64,000 nt of DNA, taken from Sthenelais limicola (taxonomy: Eukaryota; Annelida; Polychaeta; Phyllodocida; Sigalionidae). Within the stretch, counting starts at the first letter, position 1, and each line of letters starts with the position of its first letter. Location: positions 135,653,625-135,717,624 of the forward strand of contig OW804096.1 of assembly GCA_942159475.1 (NCBI GenBank), given 5' to 3'. Below are positions 19,789-32,327 of this stretch, in pieces. The position numbers and the translations under genes are program-made. Below the pieces are notes generated by a model. The model did no database searches and was not told the origin of the DNA. It saw nothing but the letters and a program-made list of their open reading frames with translations.

Positions 19789-20823
19789 CCTTGTTATATG
19801 GCTATATAATAATACTAATATACAAATAAATAGACTTTTCCTGGATGCAGTTAACTGCTAGGGATAGGTGTATGGGAGTGGAGGCTCCCACACTACAGGC
19901 TGGCGTGGACCTGTCAATAAGAGTTATGTATAGGTAGTTGGTTGGGGGGTTTCCATTGTCGCACTCCGAGTTGTGCGTCTTCTAACTAAATAAATATAGA
20001 GTATATAGTCCTATCCTGACTTGTTTTAGTATATAGTTATCTCTTAATATATATGGTTAATGTAGAAAGTTTTGCATTGGTTTCTCACATACCTGTAGAG
20101 TGCCTTATTTCACTGGGTTTTAGAGAGAGTTCGTACCAATTTCCACCAATCCGCCCGGCGACCCTCCACTGAGTGTGTGGCCACACATTCGGTGTTTAGG
20201 TATGGGAGAGCGGTCGGTGTATATGTATATGTAATCAGGATCCAGCTCACTGGGGGCTATTTGACGGTGTTTTGGAAACTTGATACTTGATTGGTGGTGG
20301 GTATCGCCAGGCCCCGTTCTGATAGGTGATTCTTTCAAATGTTCTGAGATTGGTCTATTTGCTATCAAGCTCCCGTAATTGAAAAAAGAGAAAACAATTG
20401 TTAGTGAGTTCTACAAAGTCAACATGCGAGAATAGAGACAAGTAGAACAGTATAAATAGGAAATTTAGAACAATAGAATAGAACACTTTGTAAATCCTAT
20501 ATGATATGTATTTCACTGAGAATAGAGTAGAGTATCCAGTTCATTCAATATCAATATAAATATAATGTACAATATATACAACTGATTTTACTTTGCCTCA
20601 GGCCCAGCTGGGTGAGTTAGTAATTAGCTGTCCAGAATATAGTATATAGCCATTTATATAGCAGCAGTTTTTATGCGTTCATTTCTTAGGGTTAGGGTTC
20701 ATTTCCCACTTTACTTCTATTGAAACTGAGAATAATTGAAGAAGAGATTTGATGGTGTGTAATAATGCACAAAAGCTTTGCCTCGAGGCCCAGAGGGTCG
20801 AGTTAGCTTTGTGTAAAAACATA
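19789..20823 (-). other. LINE spacer between SGNH ORF and ORF2, no clear gene
   Basis: About 1 kb without a recognisable domain. A minus-strand frame at 20,368-20,120 has no motif I know. The spacing between ORFs is long for a LINE, so an internal insertion or decayed coding sequence is possible. Confidence 0.4.
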
Positions 20824-21477
20824 TTATCCGCAGGTCGTATGTATATTACGATAGAAGGTGGTTAGCGTTAGACGTATGAACTTTTCAGTTGTCTTATAGT
20901 TGAAATGTAAGCCGTCTCTCGTATTTTCTTCATAGCGATGGGCAGTATAGTTTCTCCTCTTTTTGTGCACATGGCCTTGAAAATGGGGTGCGATTACTTT
21001 TTCCTTTCTGTTGATTTTCCTAATTGCAGTGTTAATCTCATCAAGTGCCTCATGAATCATTGTCTGATCTTCGTTATTAATTAATTTGCCTCTGGAATAT
21101 TGTGTGAGAGATATACCCATGACCTCCATGATGATCAGTTTTCGACAAATGGCTCTTAGGAATCTTGCTGTATTTGCAAGTTCACTCATGAAATTTCTGA
21201 CATAGGCATCTTTGTTTGAAAATCTTGGTGTTATATGTTGCCCTTTCTCCTTGTTTGTAAATTCGTTGATACCTCCCATCAAATAAACTAGATCGAAATT
21301 TCCACATCTGTATTGTATCGTCGCTCTCTCTCTGATGTCATTGAGTTTGGCACCAGGTAGGGTGAGCACAGATACTTCAATGTCAAAATATTCGTCTTCC
21401 ACTAGCTTCTTCTCTATTATTTGGTTCCATCCTCTCAGCCTAGAATCTCCAATAATTAGAATTTGGAATTTTGGCAT
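20824..21477 (-). CDS. SGNH/GDSL-type esterase ORF of the LINE
   Basis: 217 codons, intact, from ATG 21,477. All SGNH blocks are visible: IIGDSRLRGW (block I Ser), YLMGGINEF (Gly/Asn block) and RDGLHFNYKTT (Asp-x-x-His block). Esterase domains of this fold occur in ORF1 proteins of CR1/L2-type LINEs, where membrane or lipid-ester interaction has been proposed. Here it has its own frame about 100 bp after the NADAR part, in the same direction as ORF2, so it is the second of three consecutive ORFs or a part of ORF1 split by decay. Catalytic residues are preserved, which argues for recent selection. Confidence 0.82.
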   Translation of the reverse strand: MPKFQILIIGDSRLRGWNQIIEKKLVEDEYFDIEVSVLTLPGAKLNDIRERATIQYRCGNFDLVYLMGGINEFTNKEKGQHITPRFSNKDAYVRNFMSELANTARFLRAICRKLIIMEVMGISLTQYSRGKLINNEDQTMIHEALDEINTAIRKINRKEKVIAPHFQGHVHKKRRNYTAHRYEENTRDGLHFNYKTTEKFIRLTLTTFYRNIHTTCG

Positions 21478-21579
21478 GGCGGATATGTATTGGTTATAGA
21501 GATGAGATGAGAGTGTGCTTGTGTAATATTTGGTGAAATATTACTAACGATAGTTATCAGAATATTCGAAGGAGATCGT

Positions 21580-23261
21580 TCAGCTTAGCTCAGCTCTTAC
21601 TTCCTTGATCAATCTTCCACAAGTGTTTTTAAATCTAGCATTGTCAATTACATCATGTGCGATTGTTTTCGCATCTACCAGGGGTATTCCACACCCATAG
21701 TAGCTATCATATGTCGCCTCATAGAAATTAGCATGCACGTTGATATTTCTGAGGTAGTCATATAGGGTCTGGTCTGATCTAAATTTCATCATTATGCATT
21801 CTTTCAGGATTTGGTCCGACTTGTCATGAAAGCTTTGGTCGAACGGTATTTGACAGGCTAATCTTTTAGCAGTATACGGGTTCTTTACCGACTTTATCCT
21901 TTCTATACTAGGGAATTATCCGCTCCGGATAGATTGGCTTTACGGATTTGGAAAAGATGTTCAACCGAGTGTGCCACGTAATCCTCATGTTGGATATCAC
22001 AGGGGTATAAGTTTGACAGTGGGCTCATATGCCCTTGGAAGGCATAGCCATCTTTTGTTAGGATTGTAGAAGCATTTTCTTTCGTTAATCCGTTTGGTAA
22101 GCTATCGAATTGGTCCCTTGTGTATGTAACACCACCAATTACGACTGAGTTTCCCTTTGGTCTTGCTTCAAGGTTATGCTCTGTCCGGGCAGCGTTGGCA
22201 ATTGTCCTGGCTTCGTTTAGGTACAATTGTTCTTCTTTGGTGCAGTCACTCGATATTCTAATCCCTTTTAAATCGTCAGATTTCCCATTCTTGTTTATGC
22301 TTCAAAACAACTCAATTTTGGTCTTGATATCTGACACAGCGACTTTTACTGGCCTGTTATAATCATTTTTGTTGTCAGCTCTTTTTTTCCCAAGCCTTTC
22401 CTCTCCATTGAAGTCTACATTTACGCTTAATTTCACAAATAAATCCTTCAGGACATTTCCCAGGACTTCGTCATCTTTTTCTACCAAACCTCTTATTACT
22501 ATACGCAGGTCTCTGGGGTTTTCTGCTTGCGTTTGAGATTGATTTTGCCCAACATTATTGTTTGGGAATTGGAATCTACCTGCTGACGCTCCTATCTGGT
22601 TATAAAGCGTTGTAGGATTTGCTTGTATTTGTGTACCCAAGGGTGGGAAGTTTGCGTTAAGTTTTGCCACATTGAGACTTTCTGTTGATTTATCTATTTT
22701 TGATTGAACATTGATCATCTCCGTACTCAAGTTGTTGCTAACTGTTTCAATATTGGAGTGCATTTTGTTATGTGCAGAGTTTAAGTTCCTTACATGATCA
22801 TTGAGAGAAGAGATATCTTGCTGGTTTGTTTTAGCAATGGCTGTCGTTTGTGCGAACGAGCTTTTGATGTCTAGTATGCTGTCTAATACTTTGTCAATTT
22901 TGGCTTCTCTTTCGTAGAATCTTGTCATATCACTTTGAGAAAACATACTGTGAAATTGAGCACTTATCTGTTGAGGCGATATGGATTGTTGCTGGTTCTG
23001 TGAGCCAGTATATATTCCTACACTTTGCGATTGTGGAGGTTGCGTTGTCGTATTGCTTCTATGTGCCTGAGATGGTGCTTGGTATTGATATCTTTGATCC
23101 CAGTTCGTTGCTAGATTTGGGGGTTGAACCTGTGGTCTTATTTGTACAGATGTCTGATGGGTTGTTGGGGGAAAACCAGAATTTGATGTATTTCCATTAC
23201 CAATACCGGTATTTATGCCGTATTGGCCGTTGGGATAAGATCCTTGGTTGTGCGACATCAT
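21580..23261 (-). pseudogene. LINE ORF1: Q/N-rich, coiled coil, RRM-like and NADAR domains, two breaks
   Basis: ATG 23,261. Residues 1-100 are Gln/Asn/Ser-rich and disordered. About 105-200 are heptad-rich (coiled coil). About 250-345 look RRM-like (RDLRIVIRGL; GIRISSDCTKEEQLYLNEAR), as in other LINE ORF1 proteins. An in-frame TGA at 22,302-22,304 lies within this domain, after which the frame continues. Next comes a NADAR (YbiA-like) domain: FQGHMSPLSNLYPC, VAHSVEHLFQIRKA, then, after a frameshift near 21,905-21,915, KECIMMKFRSDQTL and YEATYDSYYGCGIPL. NADAR proteins act on NAD/ADP-ribose-derived or riboflavin-pathway intermediates. The start lies close to the presumed 5' end of the element. 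Confidence 0.72.
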
Positions 23262-23549
23262 GCTAACATGTAGGTAGACATGTACTACTGCGTATTTGGT
23301 ATAGGTCCTTCCTATGTGTCACTATATCAGAGATAATTCCTTAATTTTCAGAGGTTACAGTGTTATTGGAATTTCCTATTGTTCTCATGCCTATTCACAA
23401 GCACGATTGTGTTCTTTTTCCCGCTCTATGATTCTCAATGGGATAGCGTATATGAAACAATTTTCAAATTTCCTCGGAGCGCGAGCTACGTGCGTGTTAC
23501 TCGTTCGGTGCCATCTTACTGTATTGCGCCATCTTACTGTATTGTGAAT

Positions 23550-23665
23550 CCATTTTTAAAAGGGGGCTCTCAGGAAGGTCTCAAACCCCTTTTTCGGTGT
23601 AAATAAAGTGATTCATGTTATTGAAAGTCCGGCAATAAAGCATTATACATACATACATAACAACA
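23550..23665 (+). repeat. Possible 3' end of another retroelement
   Basis: The sequence runs through GTAAATAAAGTG and CAATAAAGC to a CATACATACAT microsatellite. This looks like the tail of a LINE or SINE inserted on the plus strand. No coding part remains. Confidence 0.3.
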
Positions 23666-24000
23666 TATTTTGAGTAACTCCCTGTACTACGAATTTGGGA
23701 CATCCCCTGTGCACTGATTTTCCAAACATCGAACTAAGGAGTACGTAATGTGAGCCAAATGACGCCTGAGTATATCTCTGTTGCTCCTATGTTTTGGAAA
23801 ACTTCAAATATTCAAATAAGTTTCCATTTTTACATCCCTACATATTTTTTTTAGTTTCATTCAAATGTTTAATTCAAAGAAAAATGAATTGGAACTAAAT
23901 TTGGAATAAATCAAGAGAATAGAACTAACTAACTTCAGTGTTCCAAAAGCTGAAGACATTTGTGAATATAGGGCCTACTTGGGTCACCTATATATACATG

Positions 24001-25801
24001 CACTCTAAGAAGAAAGGGTTCTAACAAGAACCCTTAAGGGTTCTTCGGCTTGTCGACATGGCAGAACCCCTAATGGTTCTTGTTAGAACCCTTTTATGAG
24101 GGTCCTAAGTAGAACCCCCGTTTCGGGAATAGGCAGGGTTCTACATAGAACCCTGGATTTGAAGAACCCTTTGAAGAACCCTCTGGCCAAAATAGGTAGG
24201 ATTCTACATAGAACCCCTGATTTGAAGATGGTTCTTCAAAACCTAGTTGATTTTATTATTGTTTTTATTGCTGAAGTAACATCACTTTTCATCAAATTAT
24301 TCAACATATTCCATTTCATGGTGTGGATAGTATGTTCCCTTATTCTTCAGTGGGTATTCCAGTCAATACATCCTTCCGTCCTTCTGCATTGATGTAATGT
24401 AGATCCTGTAAATAAAAATAAAAAATCCGAATAGAGGAAGAGAAACAACTGGTTTCCATCCACATGTCCATTCTCAATCCTTACTATCCATCTCTCTGAG
24501 TCTTGCATGTATCCTGGGAATAAAGGAAACATAATGCATTAATACAAAAGTTAATTTATACTACTTAGGAATATGAAAGTAAATTAGTCTATAGAGCTGA
24601 TGTGAGAAATAAACGTATTAGTAATATATAAACTTACCTTGACTCCCATACAGGTGAGTCAAATTAAAGTGTGCTTGTCTTCTGGCCGTTAGATTGTGAG
24701 TGAATGCAAGCCACAAACCCTAGGCTTTCTCTCTCCCGTCACACATCAGTGCCCGCCCAGTACCTAGCTTGTGAGCCTAGTATGTAGGTCACGGTGGGGT
24801 TAACATGGGCCTGCTTGCACCCTCGCCTCGCCTCACGCCAAGTCCTGTGTTCCTGGTGGCGGCGCCGTCGCTAAAGCGTACTACACAGGGGGACAAGAGG
24901 CCAATGCATACAGAGGGCTGTTGCACAACGCCTGTTCGAAGCAAATTCGTGGCTGTTTTTAGCTCTGTTGCTCTGTCTCCGTTGCTCGTTGAATTTGTAT
25001 CCCCTATGCATGACGTCAATGTATGGAATTACTCCAATTTTAACTGGGCCCACACCTTCTAATAGGGTACACCCACAAATGAGCATGTATTTCAACGAAT
25101 GTGCAGCCATATGAAATGTACAACAGTGGGTTAATTATGTACATTTCTGCTCATTCGTGGGGACTTAAAATTTTAAAAATTCTGTTGCACAATGAAAAGT
25201 TAGGACGACCTACAGGGTTATCCTAAGTCTGTTCGTACCTAATTTGAAGGTCCCTACAATGTTTTCATTTATATATATCACTTCATAATAAGCAAAAAAT
25301 GATATATTGAAAGTTCTCCACATTCATTATTCATTTTTCTATGTTTTGGATATTCGTGGCTATGAAGCTTGCTTGTGGTAGATTTAGTTATCTGCCTAGT
25401 CTATGTGTGTGTGGCCTGTCAATCAAACCACTGTTCAGTTTCCTTTATTAACTGCCTATTAATATAGAAAGGTACATGCGTCCTAATAAAGAGGCACTGT
25501 GGAAGTGCCAATTATAAACCCTCAAAGCGGATCCTGAGAATTGCCAAACAAACAAACAAACAAACAGGTCAGCTAGGTCGGAATATCCCCTAATTAAGAA
25601 TGGTTCTTTGTAGAACTGCTTTGAGTTAAAGAACCCTTCAAGCGCACAAAGAACCCTTAAATCGCTGAAGAACCCCTATGGTTCTAGATGGAACCTCCGG
25701 TGGTCCCGAAGAACCCTTTTAGGTGTCGAAGAACCCTAGGGTTCTTGGTAGAACCCTGGGGTTCTATCTAGAACCCAAAAGAACCCTTTTTCCTTAGAGT
25801 G
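24001..25801. mobile_element. DNA transposon with GGTTCT-rich terminal arrays
   Basis: The left end reads CACTCTAAGAAGAAAGGG and the right end is the inverse, ...CCTTAGAGTG. Each end carries ~200 bp packed with GGGTTCT / AGAACCC words in both orientations, so each end can fold on itself as well as pair with the other. The CAC...GTG ends recall CACTA or Chapaev-type elements, but I see no matching short target duplication (left flank ATG, right flank TGG). The ~1.35-kb interior holds no supported ORF, so it is non-autonomous. Confidence 0.65.
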
Positions 25802-27109
25802 TGGCGACCCTCCTGGACGTTGCTGGATACATCACTGAAGCTAAGGAATAGATTATATATAAACTAACAACATAAATGCGAGTAAATACAGGTAATATTG
25901 CAAGGTAGAACCCCTCTGTATTGAACACAATAGCGGATGTGTCTACCCGCCATGTTTTAACACAACTTAAACTTGTTTTGGTAATCCCCCAAGTAGACTT
26001 GCGCTGCTCTTAATGTTGCTCACGCAACATGGGGCTTGTTTTAACAGTTTTTGCAACATTTCTTGGTTGGGAATATTCTTCAACTCCCCCTTTTCAGCCT
26101 GCAAAGGTGTTTCGATAGGTTGTTTGTTCAAATTAGGAACGTTTTTATTTACCTCTTTTCCCATGTTTAAGGTTTTTCAGTCGGTGGAGTATTTTGCACA
26201 TTTATATCGTTTTTAGAGTTCAGAGAACATTCAGTTCCAACAAGGATGGCTCCAGTGGGTAGAAGTTTCTTAGAAGGGAAGTCCTTATCCGGGAAATTAT
26301 TATTTTTAGAGGCTTTAATATCCTGTATTCTACCATTCAGGCGCCAGGGGTGTGAAAGGGTGTGCTTAATCCGCCTGCACCCCCTCGAGGGGAGGTCTCC
26401 GATACGGTGGGTGATAAGGCGAGACTTTGCATTTCAATATCTGTCACAATTGGAGTGTTTTCAGGAGCGCACTTTTTCCACACAGTGACTCCAATAATGA
26501 AGAAATTCATGACGATTTTTAGGTTTACTTAGTGTGTTCGAATTTTCAGGAATTGTAATCTTTCTCTCACCTGCTTTAACATTATTTCCACTGTATGGGG
26601 TGGATTGAGTCATTTTAATGGATTCAGTAGATGTTATAAGTGCAGATTTATTCTTTTGCGATGAATATTGAAAGGTCATTTCAGTAGTTATCATAACTTC
26701 TATTGCAAAATATTAGTTATTTATTGATAAATGACGTATTTACTAGTGGGTGTTTTAATCTATAAAATGTGATGTTTTAATAAACTTTTGACACACGTTT
26801 TAACTCGCATGATATTTCAGGGGAGGGTAAATAATCAATATAACCACGTGTTATAGGTCATTTGATACAATTAGGGGTGTGTCTAATCAATATTTTAATC
26901 AGGATATGTGATGACAGGTAAATGTTGAATAAACCTCAATCTTGAGAGAGTTTTCATAGAGGGGCAGGCAGACCTATGCAATAGCATTACAAATCCACCT
27001 TGTCTCTTATCTTATTTATCAGGTGGAAGTATATTTCTGATAATATAACCTATAAATATAGGTTATATGTATCTAGAAACGCCTATTCTATTGATGTCTT
27101 TTGTTTTAA
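25802..27109. other. Coding-like remnants on the minus strand, otherwise unassigned
   Basis: Two short minus-strand frames, 26,694-26,461 (from MITTEMTFQYSSQK) and 26,164-25,967 (MGKEVNKNVPNLNKQPIETP), are Lys/Ser/Pro-rich and look like disordered coding sequence. A third frame between them also reads plausibly (APENTPIVTDIEMQ). Together they may be a frame-broken gene of about 240 codons starting near 26,694. I recognise no family and cannot exclude chance. Confidence 0.3.
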
Positions 27110-28235
27110 TAGTCAGGTAGATTGGTGCAAGAATTGTTCAAATTGGTATGAAAGCATGAAATTTGGTACAGTGATAGATTTTGGTATGCTGATTAATTTT
27201 GGATATTGACCCATTCTGAAATATTGTTTTCTTGGGTTCTGTTGCCATGGTAACATTTTTTCAGTGAAATTTTGGCCATTCCCTGGAAATACTGAATTCT
27301 AACCAATAATTTGATATGGTATACCCACATTAAGTAGTCTATGGAATAGTTCTCTAATTTTTCTAACTATTTCAGCTAATTATATGGTTGCTAGGCTATG
27401 TATGGTTGCTAAGCAACTGATAATATACTGAAATTTCTCCAAAATGGCTCATTTTATGTATATTTTATGGGGTAAGGCAATTATTTATGTTCTAAAATAT
27501 AACATTTATTTAATGATAACATTTTCAGTGATATGCTTCAGCTTTTAGAATTTCCAAGATGGCTGCCAAATGGTTCTAAGATCCAAAATGGCTGATCAAA
27601 AGACCCTTCAGGCCCACTTCCTAGTTGACTTGACTTTAGTTTGCAAGCTCATTCATTGTTCATATCAGTATGTACTTCAACCAATTCTGAACATTAGAAT
27701 AGATCTGAGAACCTGAAATTTGGTACAGAGATACATTTTAATATGATAATTAATTTCTATATTGACCCATTCTGAAAAGAATTATTCTCTTGGCTTCTGT
27801 TGCCATGGTAACATATTTTTAACTAAAATTTCATCAATTTTCATGGAAAAACTGATTTCTAACAGATAATCATTACCAATATACCAAAATAAAGCAGTTA
27901 TGCAATAGTTCTCTAAATTAGGTAACTATTTCAGGCAATTCCATGGTTGCTAGGCTATTTATGGTTGCTAAGCAACTGAAAATATGCTGAAATTGATCTG
28001 AAATGACTCATTTAAAGCATATTTTCTGGGTAAAATCCATTTTCAATGTACTGAAATGTCATATTTCTTTGATAATCACAATTTCGATGCTATGCATCAA
28101 CATTTAGAATTTCCAAGATGGCTGCCAAATGGTTCTAAAGTCCAAAATGGCAGATCGAAAGACCAGTTTTGCCTATTTCCTAGACATGAGCATGTTCATG
28201 GTACATTCAATTCAACACATTCTGACCATTGAAGT
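27110..28235 (+). repeat. Left arm of large inverted repeat
   Basis: It pairs in reverse with 33,690-34,826, starting from TAGTCAGGTAGATTGGTGCA at its outer edge. The arm holds two diverged copies of a ~555-bp unit (27,150-27,700 and 27,700-28,235). Each unit carries GAAATTTGGTACAG, TGTTGCCATGGTAAC, TGGTTGCTAAGCAACTGA and CCAAGATGGCTGCCAAATGG at matching places. Confidence 0.85.
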
Positions 28236-31200
28236 GATTCTCTTTCCTGTTCTGGACTAGATTCATAAGTAACATCAGTTACAAAAGCTCCTATTTTCAA
28301 AGCAAAAAGTAAAAAAAGAACTGGAACAGGGAACTGGGGGAATAACCAGCTGCCTTCCACTGGTGTGTAGGAGCAGTGTTCTCTAATGAGTTGCACATGG
28401 ACACAGAGAGGTTAACTCCACACTCCCTGATTACCAAATATGTGATGTGGCCTATCCATACTATATTAATTGTGGATTTATGACAATGGACCCTGTACAC
28501 AAATCCTTGAAAGACTTTTTACTTGCTGCATGTACAGGGCTCTAACTTTCACAGTGGTTTCCATTGGTATCGAGAAAAGTTACCTGGCTATTGGTTTCCC
28601 CCAAATCACTTTTTTCAAGGGAGGTGATTTTGAAGATTTTCAACAACCGATTTTGCGGCAGTTACCTTGCTGGGACGATTCAATATCTGTTTTCTTGTTT
28701 TGTTGGTGTATGAGAATGTGTGGAGGGAAGGCAGGGCAGTCCTCAAGGCCTCCTTAAGTGTATGGGTTTTCTTTTCCCTTTATTGGGAAGGGGGAAGGGG
28801 AGGGAGGGCAGAAAGGGGGAGATGGGGAAGGAGGGGGGGAAGGAGTGTGAGGGAGACACTATTTGTTTATTTTCCCCATCCCTGGAGTCTATATTAATAA
28901 TTGCTAGCAGTGATAGTTACTATTAAATTCCATTTCATTTGATGGGTAGGGGACAGAGAATATGTCATAATTTAAAAAGATGTGCATACTGAGACATTTT
29001 TATCTGCAAGTCAGCATGGTGTTGAGGTCACCTCCTTGTACAGGTATGCTCAAAATCCAATATGGCTGCCACCAGGAAGCAAAATGTCCTATTTTAGCTC
29101 CTTAGCTCTAGATGGCCGGCATCTATCCGCCTATGTTTACATAGCGTAGCTTGAAAATTGAAAGTTTCAAATGATCCCCGATAAATCGGGTCCTTCGCTT
29201 CATACTTACGCCCGCGGAGGGATCTATGTTTCTTTCCCGTAAAACTGCGCTATTTTTATGCTCTATCGACATCATTGATAATAATCTACCACTTGGACAG
29301 AAGGAATTGCTTCATACGGCCCTATTTTAAAAACGAACAAAAATTGTTGTTACTGCCTTACATACCATGTCATGGGGGCTCACAAATAGTACTGATGACC
29401 CGTCCGATCGCCCTCCACACTCACTCACCCACTACTGCTACCAGCGGACATGACCAACGCTTGCCAACAGAAGAATCAACAGCTATGTGGGGAAGGGGGG
29501 TGGGTGGAGGCTAGACGGTCAAATAGACTATAGAGAGAGGTGACAAAAATCTTACTAAACTAACCAGCCAAGCAGTTACCTTACACAAATTCTCGTGCGG
29601 ATACTCCCCTGGACCTAAATGAAAGCATCTCACAGAGCAAGCATATTTGATTTATTCTTTTGTAAACATCAACCATATAACATTGTTCTTTAGGATGAGC
29701 CCATACTGTGACAACTAGAAGGAAGAGTAAATATTGAAGCTAAAATTCCATGTTAGTCAATATAGTAAAGTAAAGTCGGTGGGGAGTATGTTACTCCCAG
29801 GATCTAGCTGCACATGGTGGGTTCTCCATGTCCAACAGGGCATAGCAGATCAGTTACAATGAAATAAGTAATTAGTTGCTGGCCTTTATAAGTGGCGAAA
29901 TAAAAAGGTGGTATTTGATGTTACTAACAATGATTGATCTTTAGAACGTATACCTAAAATGTATTTATTTGATGACTATAAATATTCTACCAATATTGAT
30001 AGGATTATTTCCCCAAAGGCTGCTTGAAAAGGAAAAACTGCTCACCAAGGGTGGTGAGACTTAGAGTCTCAGCCACGATTCAAGCAGGAGAAGATTTTCA
30101 TTTGTCAAAATAAAGGAAATATATTATTTAGTTTTGTCACTCAGGTACTTCAGTGGAACACAACTGATTTGAATTACCACCTCATCACACAAAAGATAAC
30201 CTTGAACTACTCAGCAACAAACCAACTACCCATGCAGACTTGACCTCATGCCAGTCAGAAAAAGCTAACTCCTGCCTGACAGTCAGTATTTCAGTCTCAG
30301 GACTGTGGATAGTGATCAGTCAGACCTGAAGGTTTGTTTTGAATCAGGAAAACAATACAAATAAATTTAAATCCACCATTTTGCACACATGTATGTTGGG
30401 ACCTCAACATTGCCTTGAGCCTCCCTTCCTCTATGCATTCTCAGAGTGCAACACACTATTTACAATGTTAAGAGGTGTTATGCCATAACCCAAGAGTTTC
30501 CCAGGGGGTAAGTCATGGTCAGTGGGTTGTTTTGCTGCATATTTAGGGCCTAAAATGAATTATTTTTATTTTTTGAATTATTTTTGTCACCTCATGGTAT
30601 AAATTTGGGTTGGTTGGTCAGGAATACATTTTTTATTATATTATTTTTTTTTATTTTATTTTTGGTAGCAGTGATGGAGACTTATCATATGTATCCAACC
30701 TTGCCATGGTGTTAAAAGAGTCATTGCCACATGTGCCAGAATGAATTTGATCAAATTTTACAAGATTCATTTAAATTGATAATTAATTCCATTCAATTGG
30801 TGCTAATTAATGCCCTAAAAAATGCTTCAGTCAGTTGCAATGTTTTCAGGTCGGTCAGGGACTGAACATAAACTTAATTCTATTTTAGGCCTAGTGGTAG
30901 TAGCCAACCATAGTCCAACCCTGCCCACCTCCAAAGACATACACCAGCACACACCATGTACATTCGATTCACGGCTCTTGTAGGTGCAGTGATGTCATGT
31001 CATATATCTGTATACCCACAGGAAGTATGGGAATTTCATGTACCAAGAACTTTTTTCTAGTCAGAGTAGAGGTACATATGAGGACATTTTCTGAAACAGT
31101 TTTAATGTTCTTTCCAATGGTGGTAATATCTTGGCCTTGCGGGGGGTACTTTTGGAGATGAAAATGAGTCGGAAATGTATGTTCTTCTGACCTGTATACC

Positions 31201-32203
31201 ATATGTGCTGCCAGTCATTTTAAAGAATTCTGTTCCCAGAATTTGATTCCACTTGGGTGCTGTCTGTCTGGCACACTTTATCTCCAGCACTGCACTGTGT
31301 TCATCTACAGTCAGATCTGGTGTGTGGACTCAGTGAATGATGTAGGAAACCTACATCTTCCAACCCAGAATACTTGCTAATCAACATGCTAAATCCAGCT
31401 GAAAACAATTTTCTGCCAAACCCAAGATTGCAGACCCCAGTGAATGGGATTGGGAATGAAGTGTCAGACTCAAAGAAGTTATACCATATAGGAGAGATCT
31501 AACAGATGTCATCCTGGCATGCTCACTGATTCCTCACTATCTCCTTATAATACCCTTATGCTCAATCATAACACCATGTTGAATTGCAAATAAATGGTCA
31601 CAATATGCACAATACCTATTATTCCCTCTCCATTACCAATCAAATCAATTGGAATTCCATATCAATTCTCCCCAAGTGGTTCCACATGGTGGATTGTACC
31701 CATATTTACATTACCATATCCACTAGACTTTAAATCATCACTATTCAGGGAGTTAGACCCGCTGACCCTGCCCCCTTTGTAGACAAATAAAGGATATATG
31801 ATTGCCTAGGAATTGTATATGCTAGGTGTCTTCAATATTTTAAAAGCAACATTCAATGCAGAAAAATGCCATAGCAACAGTAACCAAGGAACAATATTTG
31901 AGTATGGGTCTACTCTTAGAATGACCAAGGTCCTCAGATGTATTTGAACTTAAATTATTTACAACAAATGAACTCACAAACCAAATTCAAGTCTAGAGTG
32001 AATCACCAAAATTGTGATTATCAAATAAATTTGTGGGCATGAAAAGTACCAGAAAATATACATAAAATAAGTCATCTCAGATCAATTTCAGAATATTTTC
32101 AGTTGCATTGCAAGCCTACATAAGCCTAGCAACCATGGAATTGCCTGAAATAGTTACATAAATAATCTATTGCATAGACTACTTTATACAGGTATATTAT
32201 TAT

Positions 32204-32327
32204 GTGATTAATTTCCCGAGATTTTGTGTCTTAGGCATTTGCTTGAAAATAAACCCCAAGGCCCGAAGGGCCGAGGGGTTTATTTTCAAGCAAAAGCCGA
32301 AGACACAAAATCGAGGGAATTAATCAC
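32204..32327. repeat. Long hairpin (fold-back) sequence
   Basis: Two ~50-bp arms, starting GTGATTAATTTCC and ending GGAATTAATCAC, pair around a GGCCCGAAGGGCC centre. This resembles a small fold-back element or MITE. Confidence 0.75.

Larger units (their letters stand above)
16345..23270 (-). mobile_element. LINE of the jockey superfamily (CR1/L2/Rex-like) with NADAR and SGNH ORFs
   Basis: All pieces lie on the minus strand in order: ORF1 (coiled coil, RRM-like, NADAR) from 23,261, SGNH esterase from 21,477, endonuclease/reverse transcriptase from about 19,785, then a ~580-bp 3' region that ends in an A-rich tail next to 16,345. A polyadenylation-like AATAAA lies just before the tail. Esterase domains in ORF1 are known from CR1/L2-type LINEs; the NADAR domain is unexpected. 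I found no target duplication, and the 5' edge is only approximate. Confidence 0.75.

Noticed and set aside
24789..25062. Overlapping frames on both strands inside the GGTTCT transposon
   Set aside because: Both run through GC-rich non-coding sequence, with no family-like residues.
23997..25806. Target duplication for the GGTTCT element
   Set aside because: Left flank (CATG) and right flank (TGGC) do not match at 3 or 4 bp, so no superfamily was assigned.
28667..28926. Gly/Arg-rich frames
   Set aside because: They arise from a GGGAAGG low-complexity run.
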